DNA of 64,000 bases from Bacteroidia bacterium (lineage in GTDB: Bacteria; Bacteroidota; Bacteroidia; Flavobacteriales; Schleiferiaceae): assembly GCA_030424545.1 (NCBI GenBank), contig JAUHWL010000002.1, positions 248,001-312,000 on the forward strand, read 5' to 3'. How positions within the stretch are numbered: position 1 is the first letter of the stretch; each line of letters begins with the position of its first letter. A program made the position numbers and the translations under genes. Under the pieces are notes generated by a model. It was not told the DNA's origin. It worked only from the letters and a program-made list of their open reading frames with translations, and made no database searches. Positions 17,644 through 26,375 of this stretch are shown one piece after another.

Positions 17644-19786
17644 TAAGCGTAATAGTGCCATTTTCGCTGGCAATTTCGTAGTTAATGTCTCTAACAAAAA
17701 TGCTAAACGTGTAAACGCCTAATGGCAAATCAGGCCCGGTGTTTTGAAAAGTTCCGTTCCAGCCTTCATTCGGGTTTGTGGTGCTAAACACAACATCGCC
17801 CCAGCGGCTAAAAACAATAAACTCATATTCTAAAGCACCCACAACTGCAGGTTTATAAATGTCGTTTTTTCCATCTCCGTTAGGCGAGAATGCTGTAGGT
17901 GCAAAAATTAAAGGAACGGGATTTATTTTAACAGGAACAATGGTAGTATCTGCGCAACCAAAACCGTTGGTTACAATATGCATCAAGTCATAAGTTCCCG
18001 TATCGGGATATTGGTAAAAGAATTTTGGGCGATTATAAAATCGTACGCCATTGCCCATATCAGTTAAAAAAGTTTCATCAGGTTGGGCTTTTAAATCGAT
18101 AACTTCTACCTGTGATGCATAAATATTGGTAACTGTTGGTGTAACGGAAACGTCTGAGATTGGTGTAGGATAAACAGTGACCAAATTATTTTTTTCAATG
18201 TAGAGAGTGTCTAGGCAACCTTTGTCTGTATAAATTTCTAAAGAGACATTATACACTCCGGGATGGTTATACACATGAACCGGGTTTTTATCTGTTGAGG
18301 TGTTTCCATCGCCAAAATTCCAATTGTAATAGAGAGGTGTTGCTGCGGTAGAAGAGTCTTTAAAGTTAACCTCAAATGGTGCGCAGCCAATATTCTTTGG
18401 TAAATTAAAAGCTATTGTGGGATTGGGGTAAACGGTAACCGTATCATAAACCATTTTTTTACAACCAAACGAATTTACCTCTAACGAAACAACATGCTTG
18501 CCAGCGCCTGTAAAATTTACAATACCCGGGAATTTATTTGTACTCTTTTGCGGACTTGCATTAGAACCAAAATTCCAAGAGAACTTATCAAATGAGGTGT
18601 TTTGGCTGGTGGGTGTAAAACCAACAAAAGAACCATCAACACAGTAGGTGCCAGAATATGTAAAAGATGCGTTGGCTGGAAGGTATACCCGAATGGTTTT
18701 TTCTACGGTATCTGCACATGGCCAACCTTTGTTTACAATCAGGGTAACTTTATAAGTTCCCGTATCAAAATAGGTGTACACAGGGTTGATGAAATCGCTG
18801 GTATCCGTAAGAATGGTTGTATCGCCAAAATCCCAAAAATACTTAGAACCATTAAAGCTATTGTCTGTAAACGTGATTGTTTTTCCATTACAATTTAATT
18901 CATCTACAATCATTGCTGCATTTACATTGCTCTGGCAATTGGTAACGTTAAATTGATAATCTCTTCTTACCGTACTTAGATGTACGCCATTTCTATATTC
19001 GCTCACACAAATAGCAACTACATATTGCCCTATTGTATTTGGTGTGCCAGTAATTATTCCCGTTTGCGGGTTTATTTGCAAAGGGGGTTGTGCCGCCATT
19101 GGGTTTGCCGCAGAGTAAATGCTTGTAAAAGGTACAACTGTATAAGGCGGTGCGTTTGGTGGCGAGGGTTGCGGGTTACCTGCTTCTCCACCGTGAAGTG
19201 GAGAACAAAATTCATAATGTAGTGAGTCACCATCTGTATCGGTTGCAGCAGAACTAATATTTAAAAAGTCAGAATTGCAAAGCACAATGGGTGGGTCAGA
19301 GGTAAAATGCGGGCTGCTGTTGCAAGCAACATCATTTGAGGGTACACGCACGGTATAAGTTGAGCCCCAACTTTGTGGGTTTGGGATGTTTGTAATGGTT
19401 TGATTTCTACAGCAACGCTGATAGGTTATAACGTAACCTCCGTTGGTGGGTGGCAGGTTTACGGTGGCTTGATAGACAGCCAATTGTGTGCACACGTTTG
19501 GTGGAGTTTGCAAACAGGGGTTGTTTACGGTGGGTGGTATATAAATAACGCTGCCATGTGGTGGTGAAACGGTAGTGTATAAAACATTTGTAGCACCATT
19601 AAAAATTCCAATACTCGCATTGGCATCAAATTGGGCACCAGACGAATTGCAGTCTCTATATACTTTTAAGGTAATTTGGTAAGTATTATTTCCAATACAC
19701 TCATAACTAATCTCGCCACCAACAAGGTGGGCAGCTTCCATAAATAAAGAAGCTAATAGGCTAATTAGCAGAGAAGTGTATTTCAA
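17636..19786 (-). CDS. PKD-domain surface protein with type B T9SS sorting domain
   Basis: 716 residues, secreted. A signal peptide ends near AAHLVGGE, and the HLVGGEISYECIGNN opening is typical of large Bacteroidota adhesins. At least three PKD-like repeats follow, each with a W-x-FGD core (YFWDFGDTT, YNWNFGDGN). The last 90 residues form a type B (CHU_C, gliding-associated) sorting domain: FSPNGDGKNDIY, then VFSRWGDVVF and GVYTFSIFVRD. It should be exported by T9SS and held at the cell surface. Start is TTG at 19786; no ATG lies upstream in frame and the next one would cut the signal peptide. Confidence 0.93.
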   Translation of the reverse strand: MKYTSLLISLLASLFMEAAHLVGGEISYECIGNNTYQITLKVYRDCNSSGAQFDANASIGIFNGATNVLYTTVSPPHGSVIYIPPTVNNPCLQTPPNVCTQLAVYQATVNLPPTNGGYVITYQRCCRNQTITNIPNPQSWGSTYTVRVPSNDVACNSSPHFTSDPPIVLCNSDFLNISSAATDTDGDSLHYEFCSPLHGGEAGNPQPSPPNAPPYTVVPFTSIYSAANPMAAQPPLQINPQTGIITGTPNTIGQYVVAICVSEYRNGVHLSTVRRDYQFNVTNCQSNVNAAMIVDELNCNGKTITFTDNSFNGSKYFWDFGDTTILTDTSDFINPVYTYFDTGTYKVTLIVNKGWPCADTVEKTIRVYLPANASFTYSGTYCVDGSFVGFTPTSQNTSFDKFSWNFGSNASPQKSTNKFPGIVNFTGAGKHVVSLEVNSFGCKKMVYDTVTVYPNPTIAFNLPKNIGCAPFEVNFKDSSTAATPLYYNWNFGDGNTSTDKNPVHVYNHPGVYNVSLEIYTDKGCLDTLYIEKNNLVTVYPTPISDVSVTPTVTNIYASQVEVIDLKAQPDETFLTDMGNGVRFYNRPKFFYQYPDTGTYDLMHIVTNGFGCADTTIVPVKINPVPLIFAPTAFSPNGDGKNDIYKPAVVGALEYEFIVFSRWGDVVFSTTNPNEGWNGTFQNTGPDLPLGVYTFSIFVRDINYEIASENGTITLIR

Positions 19787-19901
19787 TTTTTGGATTTTAG
19801 CTTTGTCGAAAATAACGATTTCGGATGAAATATTAGCGAAAAGCGTACCGCAATGAGAAAACGAAAAATAGTAGGGATGATATAACCGTATTCCGGAGTG
19901 C

Positions 19902-20798
19902 TTATTGGTTTCCGATCATTTCTTCCCAGGATAAAACAGTTTGCAATCCTTTGTTATGAAAATAGGTTACATCTGCTTTAGTTCCAACGGCTAAAATAAA
20001 ATCGCCACCCCAAGCACCTAAAGATTTTAGAGCACCTGGGTAGTCTGCAAATAATTTTTGCTTTACGGTTTGATAATCTAAAAAACCCGAGGTTATTTCT
20101 TCATGTTTGGTTATACAATCAGAAAATTCTGCAAGGTCAGTGCAGTTTAAAATTTGTTTGGTTAAGGCTGTTATTGCCAAAAGATCAGCATCAGAAATAT
20201 TTTGCTGCGAAAACTTTGTAACCTCTTTATCGCTTCGTTGCTTTTTACCCAGATACACAAAAAACAAATTGTGTCTAAAAGCGGGGTTAAATGATACCGA
20301 ATGAAATGCCGCCACTTTTTGATTGAGTGTGTACGTAATTGGTGTGTTTTTTACGGCTGTAGCAACATCGTAGCCACTACCTTTTTGGGTTGCAAAAAAT
20401 AGCTTTAATGCATCTATTTTTGCCCAATTGGCAATGAGTGCAATAAGCGTACTTGAGGTACCAAGACCCCAGTTTAAATCAAAATCTACGTTGGTTTCTG
20501 CCTGCACAGGCGATGATAAAAAATGCGGATTCTCTTTTTTGGCCATATTAAAAATGGACATGAGTTTTTCCGCAATTTTCTGATCGGTTGTTTTTAGTAT
20601 TTGTAAATCGTGTGTAAAGGTGGTTTTAAACCACGTGTTGTTATTTCTGTCTAGGCTCGTCCAAGAAAAAACATTTTCTTGGGCAGGTTTCACGCTTAGT
20701 TCTTGACCAAATTTTGTTGGGAGAGAAAGTGCCAAAGCACCCCGCAATACGGCATACTCTGCTGTTAAGAGTAATTTCCCAGACGCACGAAATTTCAA
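19902..20798 (-). CDS. GHMP kinase of the mevalonate pathway (mevalonate kinase-like)
   Basis: 298 residues. N-terminal SGKLLLTAEYAVLRGA, ATP loop GLGTSSTLIA at about 111-120, GYDVATA, and the C-terminal GAWGGDFILAVG. These define a GHMP small-molecule kinase. It starts three bases after the HMG-CoA reductase stop, so it very likely phosphorylates mevalonate or phosphomevalonate; the sequence alone does not decide between these. The start is TTG at 20798, which gives the N-terminus usual for the family (MKFRASGKLLL). Confidence 0.88.
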   Translation of the reverse strand: MKFRASGKLLLTAEYAVLRGALALSLPTKFGQELSVKPAQENVFSWTSLDRNNNTWFKTTFTHDLQILKTTDQKIAEKLMSIFNMAKKENPHFLSSPVQAETNVDFDLNWGLGTSSTLIALIANWAKIDALKLFFATQKGSGYDVATAVKNTPITYTLNQKVAAFHSVSFNPAFRHNLFFVYLGKKQRSDKEVTKFSQQNISDADLLAITALTKQILNCTDLAEFSDCITKHEEITSGFLDYQTVKQKLFADYPGALKSLGAWGGDFILAVGTKADVTYFHNKGLQTVLSWEEMIGNQ

Positions 20799-20801
20799 GT
20801 C

Positions 20802-22151
20802 TTACTTATTTTTAAAAATTTCTGAGGGGGTTTTTACACCACGTAATTCGCAAAACTTGTTTACTACATCTTTGTGGTGAGGCACTTTATCTACAAAAAA
20901 CGTAGCAACCGTTTGTTTTTCTTCCTCGGTGGCTTCTAGTTGTGTAAGAATGTTGAAAAGGTGCATTTTCATGTGGCCTTTTTGAATGCCTGTAGTTGTT
21001 AAAGCTCTTAATGCAGCAAAGTTTTGGGCCAATCCGCTAGAGGCAATAATGCCCATTAATTCTTGTGCGTTAGGTTTACCAAGCATGCCCAAGGCAAATT
21101 TTACCATGGGGTGAAGCGTGGTTAATCCTCCAACTACCCCTAAAGAAAGAGGTATTTCTATCCAAAATCTAAATGTACCATTGTCAATGGTACAATGGGT
21201 TAAGCTGGTATATTTTCCAGACCGAGAAGCGTAGGTGTGGCAAGCGGCCTCAACAGCTCTAAAGTCGTTTCCGGTGGCAAGCACAACGGCATCAATACCA
21301 TTCATAATGCCTTTATTGTGTGTGGTTGCTCTGTAAGGTTCTATTTCGGCAATTTGTACGGCACGCTTAAACTTTAGCGCAAAATCTTCGGGGGTAATGC
21401 CGGGGTCTGCATCTAAGTCAGATATAGGGCAACTTACTTCGGCACGTACTAAACATTCTGGCGTGTAATTGCTTAAAATGCTCATGACAATTTGAATGTC
21501 TTTTTCAGCAGCAGACATATTTTCTTGGTGCTGAATTTCTTCCTTTAAGGTTTTGGCAAATTGCTCTAAGCAGCTATTAATAAAGTTTGCACCCATAGAA
21601 TCGCAGGTTTCAAACTTTACTTCCAACTGAAAGTAACCTTCCATTTGGTCGGTTTTGTTGATGAGCTCAACGCTAGAAATTCCACCTCCGCGCGCGCGCA
21701 TATTTGCAGTAATTTCTTCGGTGCTCTCTAATATTTTACTTTTTATTGAGGTAAAAAAGGTGCTTAATTTTTCGGCATCACCATTATATATAAAATGTAC
21801 GTGCCCAATTTTTGTGGTAGAAATGATGGTTGTTTTAAAACCACCTCGTTTCATCCAAAACTGTGCAGATTTAGAAGCAGCAGCCACTACAGAACTTTCT
21901 TCTATGGCCATAGGCAAGGTGTAATGCTTGCCGTCAATTAAAAAGTTAGGTGCAACACCAAAGGGCAAAAAGTAGTTAGAAATGGTGTTTTCAATAAAAT
22001 CATCATGAAGCTTTTGCTTATCAGATTCTTTGTGCCAATAGCTTTGTAATAATTCAACGGCCTCGTTCGGGTTGGCAAACATTTCATTTGTTATCCACTC
22101 TATTTTCGCCTTTTTACTCAGCTTAGAAAATCCTTTTATGGGGGTATGCAT
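20802..22151 (-). CDS. mvaA: Hydroxymethylglutaryl-CoA reductase, class II (degradative type)
   Basis: 449 residues. Interconverts HMG-CoA and mevalonate, the committing step of the mevalonate route. Begins with IKGFSKLSKKAKIEWI, the class II signature, then NFLIDGKHYTLPMAIEESSVVAAASKSA and GIMNGIDAVVLATGNDFRAVEA around the dinucleotide-binding and catalytic parts, and a C-terminal His region. The name degradative follows the sequence class; in Bacteroidota that lack the MEP route it is used for synthesis, which the neighbouring GHMP kinase supports. Confidence 0.95.
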   Translation of the reverse strand: MHTPIKGFSKLSKKAKIEWITNEMFANPNEAVELLQSYWHKESDKQKLHDDFIENTISNYFLPFGVAPNFLIDGKHYTLPMAIEESSVVAAASKSAQFWMKRGGFKTTIISTTKIGHVHFIYNGDAEKLSTFFTSIKSKILESTEEITANMRARGGGISSVELINKTDQMEGYFQLEVKFETCDSMGANFINSCLEQFAKTLKEEIQHQENMSAAEKDIQIVMSILSNYTPECLVRAEVSCPISDLDADPGITPEDFALKFKRAVQIAEIEPYRATTHNKGIMNGIDAVVLATGNDFRAVEAACHTYASRSGKYTSLTHCTIDNGTFRFWIEIPLSLGVVGGLTTLHPMVKFALGMLGKPNAQELMGIIASSGLAQNFAALRALTTTGIQKGHMKMHLFNILTQLEATEEEKQTVATFFVDKVPHHKDVVNKFCELRGVKTPSEIFKNK

Positions 22152-22270
22152 TTAGCCTAATTTTTAAGATTGCAAATATACAACGGCATTGTTTTAGAAT
22201 ATTTTAAAACAAACCTGTTAATGTTTGTTAACAGCAAAGTGCACCAAAAGGTTGGCCAAAAAAAAAGATA

Positions 22271-22837
22271 TTATTGCTTGGCTACAGAATTGTAAAAAGT
22301 ATTGAAACGTTTGTCTAATTCAATGGTCATTTCTACAAACGACCGCTTTTTTAAACCAAACATTTTGTAGTAAGAAACAAAATACGGGAAGGGTTTCGCA
22401 AGTGGGTCTCGTAAATGGTCTCTTACCACAAAGCCAGTTAAGCTTCTGCCGTCTGTTGTAGAAAACTCTACAAGATAATAATGGTTGGGCATAGAAGATT
22501 GGCTATTGCCAGATGCACTAAAAAGCACGGTAGGATTGTTATCGGCCAAATCTCCTAGATTGGTGCTGCGCACAAATAGAACTTTGCCGAAATGGTAATT
22601 GGCTGCAAATGCATTTATAATTTGTTGATGTTCTTGTTTTATAGATTTTTCTAGTGCTAAGGATTCTTCTTTCTTTCCTGACTTTAATAGCAATTCAATT
22701 TTTTTTGTGGGCCAAATTAAATTTACAATCAAGGTGCCTTCTTTAATCTCGGCAATTGCATTTTCTGGCGAAATGGTACTCTGCCCCTTAGACATGAAGG
22801 TGGCAAATAGAACAACAATTAAAATCTTTATTTTCAT
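22271..22837 (-). CDS. Secreted protein of unknown function
   Basis: 188 residues from ATG at 22837, chosen because it opens a clean signal peptide (KIKILIVVLFATFMSKGQ); the longer TTG form would run through the terminator of the neighbouring gene. The mature part is mixed alpha/beta with FAANYHFGKVLFVRS and NHYYLVEFST. Family not recognised. A TATGTTTG promoter box ends four bases before the ATG, so the transcript may have no leader. Confidence 0.65.
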   Translation of the reverse strand: MKIKILIVVLFATFMSKGQSTISPENAIAEIKEGTLIVNLIWPTKKIELLLKSGKKEESLALEKSIKQEHQQIINAFAANYHFGKVLFVRSTNLGDLADNNPTVLFSASGNSQSSMPNHYYLVEFSTTDGRSLTGFVVRDHLRDPLAKPFPYFVSYYKMFGLKKRSFVEMTIELDKRFNTFYNSVAKQ

Positions 22838-22841
22838 GTGG

Positions 22842-22849
22842 CAAACATA
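22842..22849 (-). promoter_or_regulatory. Candidate -7 promoter box four bases before the ATG
   Basis: Minus-strand TATGTTTG is a full TAnnTTTG match. Transcription would begin at or next to the ATG at 22837. The same box-to-start distance is seen at pyrE. Confidence 0.4.
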
Positions 22850-22871
22850 GATGAAAAGGATGTTTTTAAAA

Positions 22872-22899
22872 GAAAAACGGGGCAAAATGCTTGCCCCGT
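22872..22899 (-). terminator. Terminator after the T9SS cargo gene
   Basis: Read leftward: ACGGGGCAA, 5-base loop, TTGCCCCGT, then TTTTCTTTT. The perfect 9-bp stem and T-run end the transcript of the gene at 22924-23664. Confidence 0.9.
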
Positions 22900-22923
22900 A
22901 TTGATGATATATATAGTATAGTT

Positions 22924-23664
22924 CTATTTTTTGTTCAACCGTTTGGTAAGAACACTTCCGTTTGCTGTTTTTAGCTGCAAGAGGTAAATCCCGTTGGTTA
23001 ATCGTTCTGTTTGGTACGTAAGCATTGTGGCATCTTGCGGAATTTGCAATTCAATAAGCAGTTTTCCTAAAAGGTTATAAATGGCTATTGAAGTAAAAGC
23101 GTGTCCTTGAACAAATTCAAAATTTAATTGGTGATCAAATGGGATGGGGCCAATTTGAACAAAATCTTCAAAAGAATAATTTACAGTAGATAATGAGCTC
23201 CACCATTCGCTAGCGCCAGAGCTACCGTAATTGCCAGATCTTGCAATGGGCAAAGAAGCATTTACAAATGTGCCTGCGCTCCATAACCCTGCGGCAATGG
23301 CAACAGATAAATAAGCTTGATTATCGGCACCCCATTGTACAAAGTCTACCAATTTGGCCGGACTGGGGTTTGGAAAAGTAGTGCCTGGAGCCCATAAAGC
23401 CATGCTTCCCATAGCAGAGGGCAAAGAAATGCCACCAAGAACAACGTAAGTTCCTGCCGTGGTCATTAAACTTCCTGATAAAACCGTTAGCGTATTTGTA
23501 TTAAACTGATTGGAATTCACGGTAATAATGTGGTTTGAAACATTATAATTTCCGCCAGAAAAATTGTGCAAAGAGGCTTTGTTAGATTCTAGCACCTTAA
23601 TAGCTACACAAAATGCCAATTGAGAGAATAAAAATGAAATGGTAAGTAAAATAATTTTTTTCAT
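22924..23664 (-). CDS. Secreted protein with type A T9SS sorting domain
   Basis: 246 residues. Signal peptide KKIILLTISFLFSQLAFC, then a lamin-tail-like region (DFVQWGADNQAYLSVAIAA, FVNASLPIARSGNYG), and a C-terminal type A sorting domain of about 75 residues with FTSIAIYNLLGKLL, GIYLLQLKTANG and a basic end KRLNKK. It should be exported by the type IX system and its tail removed. Cargo function unknown; the lamin-tail assignment is tentative. It has its own terminator. Confidence 0.82.
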   Translation of the reverse strand: MKKIILLTISFLFSQLAFCVAIKVLESNKASLHNFSGGNYNVSNHIITVNSNQFNTNTLTVLSGSLMTTAGTYVVLGGISLPSAMGSMALWAPGTTFPNPSPAKLVDFVQWGADNQAYLSVAIAAGLWSAGTFVNASLPIARSGNYGSSGASEWWSSLSTVNYSFEDFVQIGPIPFDHQLNFEFVQGHAFTSIAIYNLLGKLLIELQIPQDATMLTYQTERLTNGIYLLQLKTANGSVLTKRLNKK

Positions 23665-23809
23665 AACCCAGATTATTTTTGTTTGGATTAAATGTAGTTA
23701 AAATATAGACAATCAGTAAGTTAATTCACAACGATGATTTCTTTCTCATTTAAATTGTATTATACTTATAAAAGAATATAAGGTGTTTTTGGGTGCAATA
23801 AATTTTTTT

Positions 23810-23821
23810 TAGAACATTCTA
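23810..23821. promoter_or_regulatory. Palindrome TAGAACATTCTA upstream of an unknown gene
   Basis: Arms TAGAA / TTCTA around CA, identical over 12 bases to the core of the palindrome upstream of uvrA. It ends 9 bases before the -33 element of the gene at 23905. Confidence 0.4.
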
Positions 23822-23830
23822 TCAATATTA

Positions 23831-23863
23831 TTTGATGGATATATAAATAATGTGCTAATTTGC
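23831..23863 (+). promoter_or_regulatory. Candidate promoter of the gene at 23905
   Basis: TTTG at 23831-23834 and TAATTTGC at 23856-23863, spaced by 21 bases, matching the Bacteroidota -33/-7 pattern apart from one missing T in the -7 box. Leader of about 35 bases. Confidence 0.5.
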
Positions 23864-23904
23864 CCGATTATTGAGTGTTAACCAACTAAGAAAAAAGACA
23901 AGAC

Positions 23905-24312
23905 ATGGCATTTGTAAGTAAGAGAGATGATGTCATCTACAACATTAAAAAACTAGAAGGTTTTTTATCTTCTGGTAAAGCAGAAGAAAAAGACTTTGCC
24001 TTAGATGGAGTTCTAAATTCAGAAATAGTAGTTATTTATAAAGTAAATGGTATAAATCACTTTGGTCCGTGCCGCTTTTTTGCTTTTAAGAAAAATACCA
24101 TAAAAGACGATTTAGAGTCTAGAGAAACAATTGAAGACAAAGAAATTGCTAATGTAATGACCAAGATTGTGGGTGCACCATTTACCAATGGAATGACAGA
24201 GAATAAGTATAAAGAATATGTTGAAAGCTTAGGTCAGGAATTTGTAAATATTGAACGCAAGTTTTGGCGTGTTAAAGATGAACGAGGTAAAAATCTAGAT
24301 TTAAAACTTTAA
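23905..24312 (+). CDS. Conserved-looking cytoplasmic protein of unknown function
   Basis: 135 residues, no signal peptide or membrane helix, rich in Lys and Glu. It opens SKRDDVIYNIKKLEGFLSSGK and contains FGPCRFFAFKKNT, a likely strand pair, and a helical second half. No family recognised. It is a single-gene transcription unit with a good promoter, a palindrome upstream that it shares with uvrA, and a strong terminator, so it is expressed and regulated on its own. Codon use looks like the core genes. Confidence 0.7.
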   Translation: MAFVSKRDDVIYNIKKLEGFLSSGKAEEKDFALDGVLNSEIVVIYKVNGINHFGPCRFFAFKKNTIKDDLESRETIEDKEIANVMTKIVGAPFTNGMTENKYKEYVESLGQEFVNIERKFWRVKDERGKNLDLKL

Positions 24313-24327
24313 GTTTTTATTAACTGA

Positions 24328-24362
24328 AAAAAGCCTGCATAAATTTTATGCAGGCTTTTTTT
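24328..24362 (+). terminator. Strong terminator after the unknown gene
   Basis: AAAGCCTGCATAAA and TTTATGCAGGCTTT form a long stem followed by a T-run of eight or more. It marks the left edge of the accessory block. Confidence 0.92.
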
Positions 24363-24404
24363 TTCTAGACCAAATGCAAAACCACTGGGTTATAACGTGT
24401 GTTT

Positions 24405-24427
24405 CACTCACTTTACCAGCGTGAGTG
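24405..24427. repeat. Inverted repeat CACTCAC-9-GTGAGTG
   Basis: Perfect 7-bp arms in the 265-base gap between the terminator and the first accessory gene. No T-run, no promoter box nearby. Role unknown; nothing else is seen in this gap. Confidence 0.3.
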
Positions 24428-24578
24428 CCATATTGAGGTTTGTTATTTTTTAAAGCTCAGCAAATGTTTACCCAAGTAAAACCATATTTTTGGAGGAGAA
24501 GAGTTACACTATTAATGTAATTCAAAAGGGAAAAATAAGCGCAACTTAGTTGTGTTTATTCAATTGTGAGGTAAATCA

Positions 24579-25547
24579 ATGAAACAAGCGATACTCATAT
24601 TGACTTTGGCCTTAGCTGGGAAGTTACTTGCTTATCCCATAAATCCGACTTCACTTAAGAACCTAATAGAAACAAGTGACCTAATAGTTTATGGTGCCGT
24701 TGATGATCCAAAAGAATGGAATAAAGTTATTGGCAAAGAGTTTAGCGAGAAGTATGGTGATACATTGACAAAGTCTATTCCTAGATGGAGTAGTGATGGC
24801 ATAGTCGAAATCACCCCATTGAAAATTTATAAAGGACCAAAGGTTTATTCTCAAATTCGAATTAAAAACTTTCTTGGTCTTTCATGTCCTTCACCAGCCT
24901 TTTACAAAGACAAAGGTTATGCTATTGCATTTTTGAAAATGACGGATGATACATTATACATAACCAATAGTTTAAGATACGGATCAAAGAATATGGAAAC
25001 AACAGATGAGTTCTTAATCTACAATTCCTTGATTGAATCATATCTGCAAATTCTTGAAACTAAAAAAGGAAAAGATAGGTCTAAAGCACTTCAAGAATGG
25101 TTAGTAAAATGTTGTGAAAGCCATTTTACGGTTTGGGACGGAGCAATTGAATTCAACACCAAAGACCCTTATAACGCATATTATCGGGAATATCAAAAAT
25201 CAAAATTTGACAAAAGGTTATCCAAGCAACAAATCCAAAGATTGGAACAATCGTTTCTTGAATCAGATTCAATATCAAGAGGAATAATGTTACTTGCCAA
25301 TACGCTATTGAAATATTCTAGCAATGACTTGATAAGACAGAAATTAATTCAAGATTTTGATTACACTGATAAGTATGACCTTAAGGACTTAGCACTATTC
25401 ATTAACGAAATTTCGAAATCATCAGAACTCAATTCAATTGCCGAAAAAATTGAGAAATCATATTATGGAATGAATGGAAGCAGGTTGGAAGAGTATCTAA
25501 ATGAATTTATTAAGGTCGCAAGAAAAATCTACCCTAACAAAACCTAA
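24579..25547 (+). CDS. Secreted protein of unknown function
   Basis: 322 residues. Signal peptide KQAILILTLALAGKLLA, then an N-terminal half with LIETSDLIVYGAV, VEITPLKIYKGP and FLGLSCPSPAFYKDKGYAIAFL, a strand-rich pattern seen in assorted secreted bacterial proteins that open with a domain about 130 residues long. The C-terminal half is helical and charged. Family not recognised. Its last codons lie inside the attC-like hairpin at 25531-25583. Confidence 0.65.
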   Translation: MKQAILILTLALAGKLLAYPINPTSLKNLIETSDLIVYGAVDDPKEWNKVIGKEFSEKYGDTLTKSIPRWSSDGIVEITPLKIYKGPKVYSQIRIKNFLGLSCPSPAFYKDKGYAIAFLKMTDDTLYITNSLRYGSKNMETTDEFLIYNSLIESYLQILETKKGKDRSKALQEWLVKCCESHFTVWDGAIEFNTKDPYNAYYREYQKSKFDKRLSKQQIQRLEQSFLESDSISRGIMLLANTLLKYSSNDLIRQKLIQDFDYTDKYDLKDLALFINEISKSSELNSIAEKIEKSYYGMNGSRLEEYLNEFIKVARKIYPNKT

Positions 25548-25583
25548 AACGCATTAAATCGCGTTTTAGCTAAACGTTGGGGT
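25531..25583 (+). repeat. attC-like nested inverted repeat
   Basis: Outer arms ACCCTAAC (25531-25538) and GTTGGGGT (25576-25583) pair over 8 positions with one T-G wobble. Inner arms CTAAAACGC (25544-25552) and GCGTTTTAG (25561-25569) pair perfectly over 9. Spacers of 5 and 6 bases separate outer from inner arms, and the loop is 8 bases. This box-spacer-box layout is that of an integron attC site, although GTTGGGG departs from the GTTRRRY consensus at the last base. No second copy lies at the neighbouring gene junctions. Confidence 0.4.
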
Positions 25584-25590
25584 TAATTTA

Positions 25591-26241
25591 ATGAAACTAC
25601 TTCTCGCCATATTGACAACATTGTTTGGATTGAATTCCATCGCCCAAAACAGTGAATTTCAGCTAAGAAAAGAAACGCTCGGAAAAATCATTCAAGATCC
25701 AGATACTGACGAGTTAGTTGCATTATGTGATTCTTATTATTCAACTTCAGATAGTCTTTATCAATCAGAAGGCCATCCGCTTTGGCATTGCAGAAAAAAT
25801 TGCCTTCATGTTTTGGTACCTGACGACTCGCTTTATGTCGAAATGCACAAAACGGACTTTGACAGTTTAAGACAAAAGGTGTTAGAGTTTTTTATTAATC
25901 CCTCTAACAATATTTTACTCTCGGACTCATCTCAATTTGGAAAATTCAATGGAAAGGAAGTGTTTATTTCTAAAGGGGTTGTTGTTGTTCAATATGACAC
26001 AATCATAAGCGACTTTACCGAAAAAGTCATTCGTGAGGTGGCTAGCGGAATTAGAGACTACCAAGAGTACATGGCAATTTCAGCTTATGGAAAAAAATAC
26101 GAATATCTTGGGCCGGACGTGCAAAGAGAATTAAGAAGCCATTTGAATTGGCGCTTAATAATTGAGCGGACAATAATCGTACCTCCACCTCCTCCCGTAT
26201 CTGATGATGTTGATGAAAAAATCAGAATAATTGAAGAATAG
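25591..26241 (+). CDS. Secreted protein of unknown function
   Basis: 216 residues with a signal peptide (KLLLAILTTLFGLNSIAQ). The mature part starts with a helical stretch (RKETLGKIIQDPDTDELVA), contains three cysteines including HCRKNC, and ends with a run of five prolines followed by acidic residues. Family not recognised. The start ATG is 8 bases after the attC-like hairpin, so a promoter must lie further upstream or the gene is read from the preceding one. Confidence 0.6.
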   Translation: MKLLLAILTTLFGLNSIAQNSEFQLRKETLGKIIQDPDTDELVALCDSYYSTSDSLYQSEGHPLWHCRKNCLHVLVPDDSLYVEMHKTDFDSLRQKVLEFFINPSNNILLSDSSQFGKFNGKEVFISKGVVVVQYDTIISDFTEKVIREVASGIRDYQEYMAISAYGKKYEYLGPDVQRELRSHLNWRLIIERTIIVPPPPPVSDDVDEKIRIIEE

Positions 26242-26375
26242 TAACGAACGCTCAGCATTAACTAAAGTCAATGCTTAACCCAGTATCATTACGAAAAATA
26301 AAATTGAAAACTAAAAATCTACATTCGCATAAAGACACTCTTTAAGCGCTGTCTTAATTTTAACCGATATAACCA

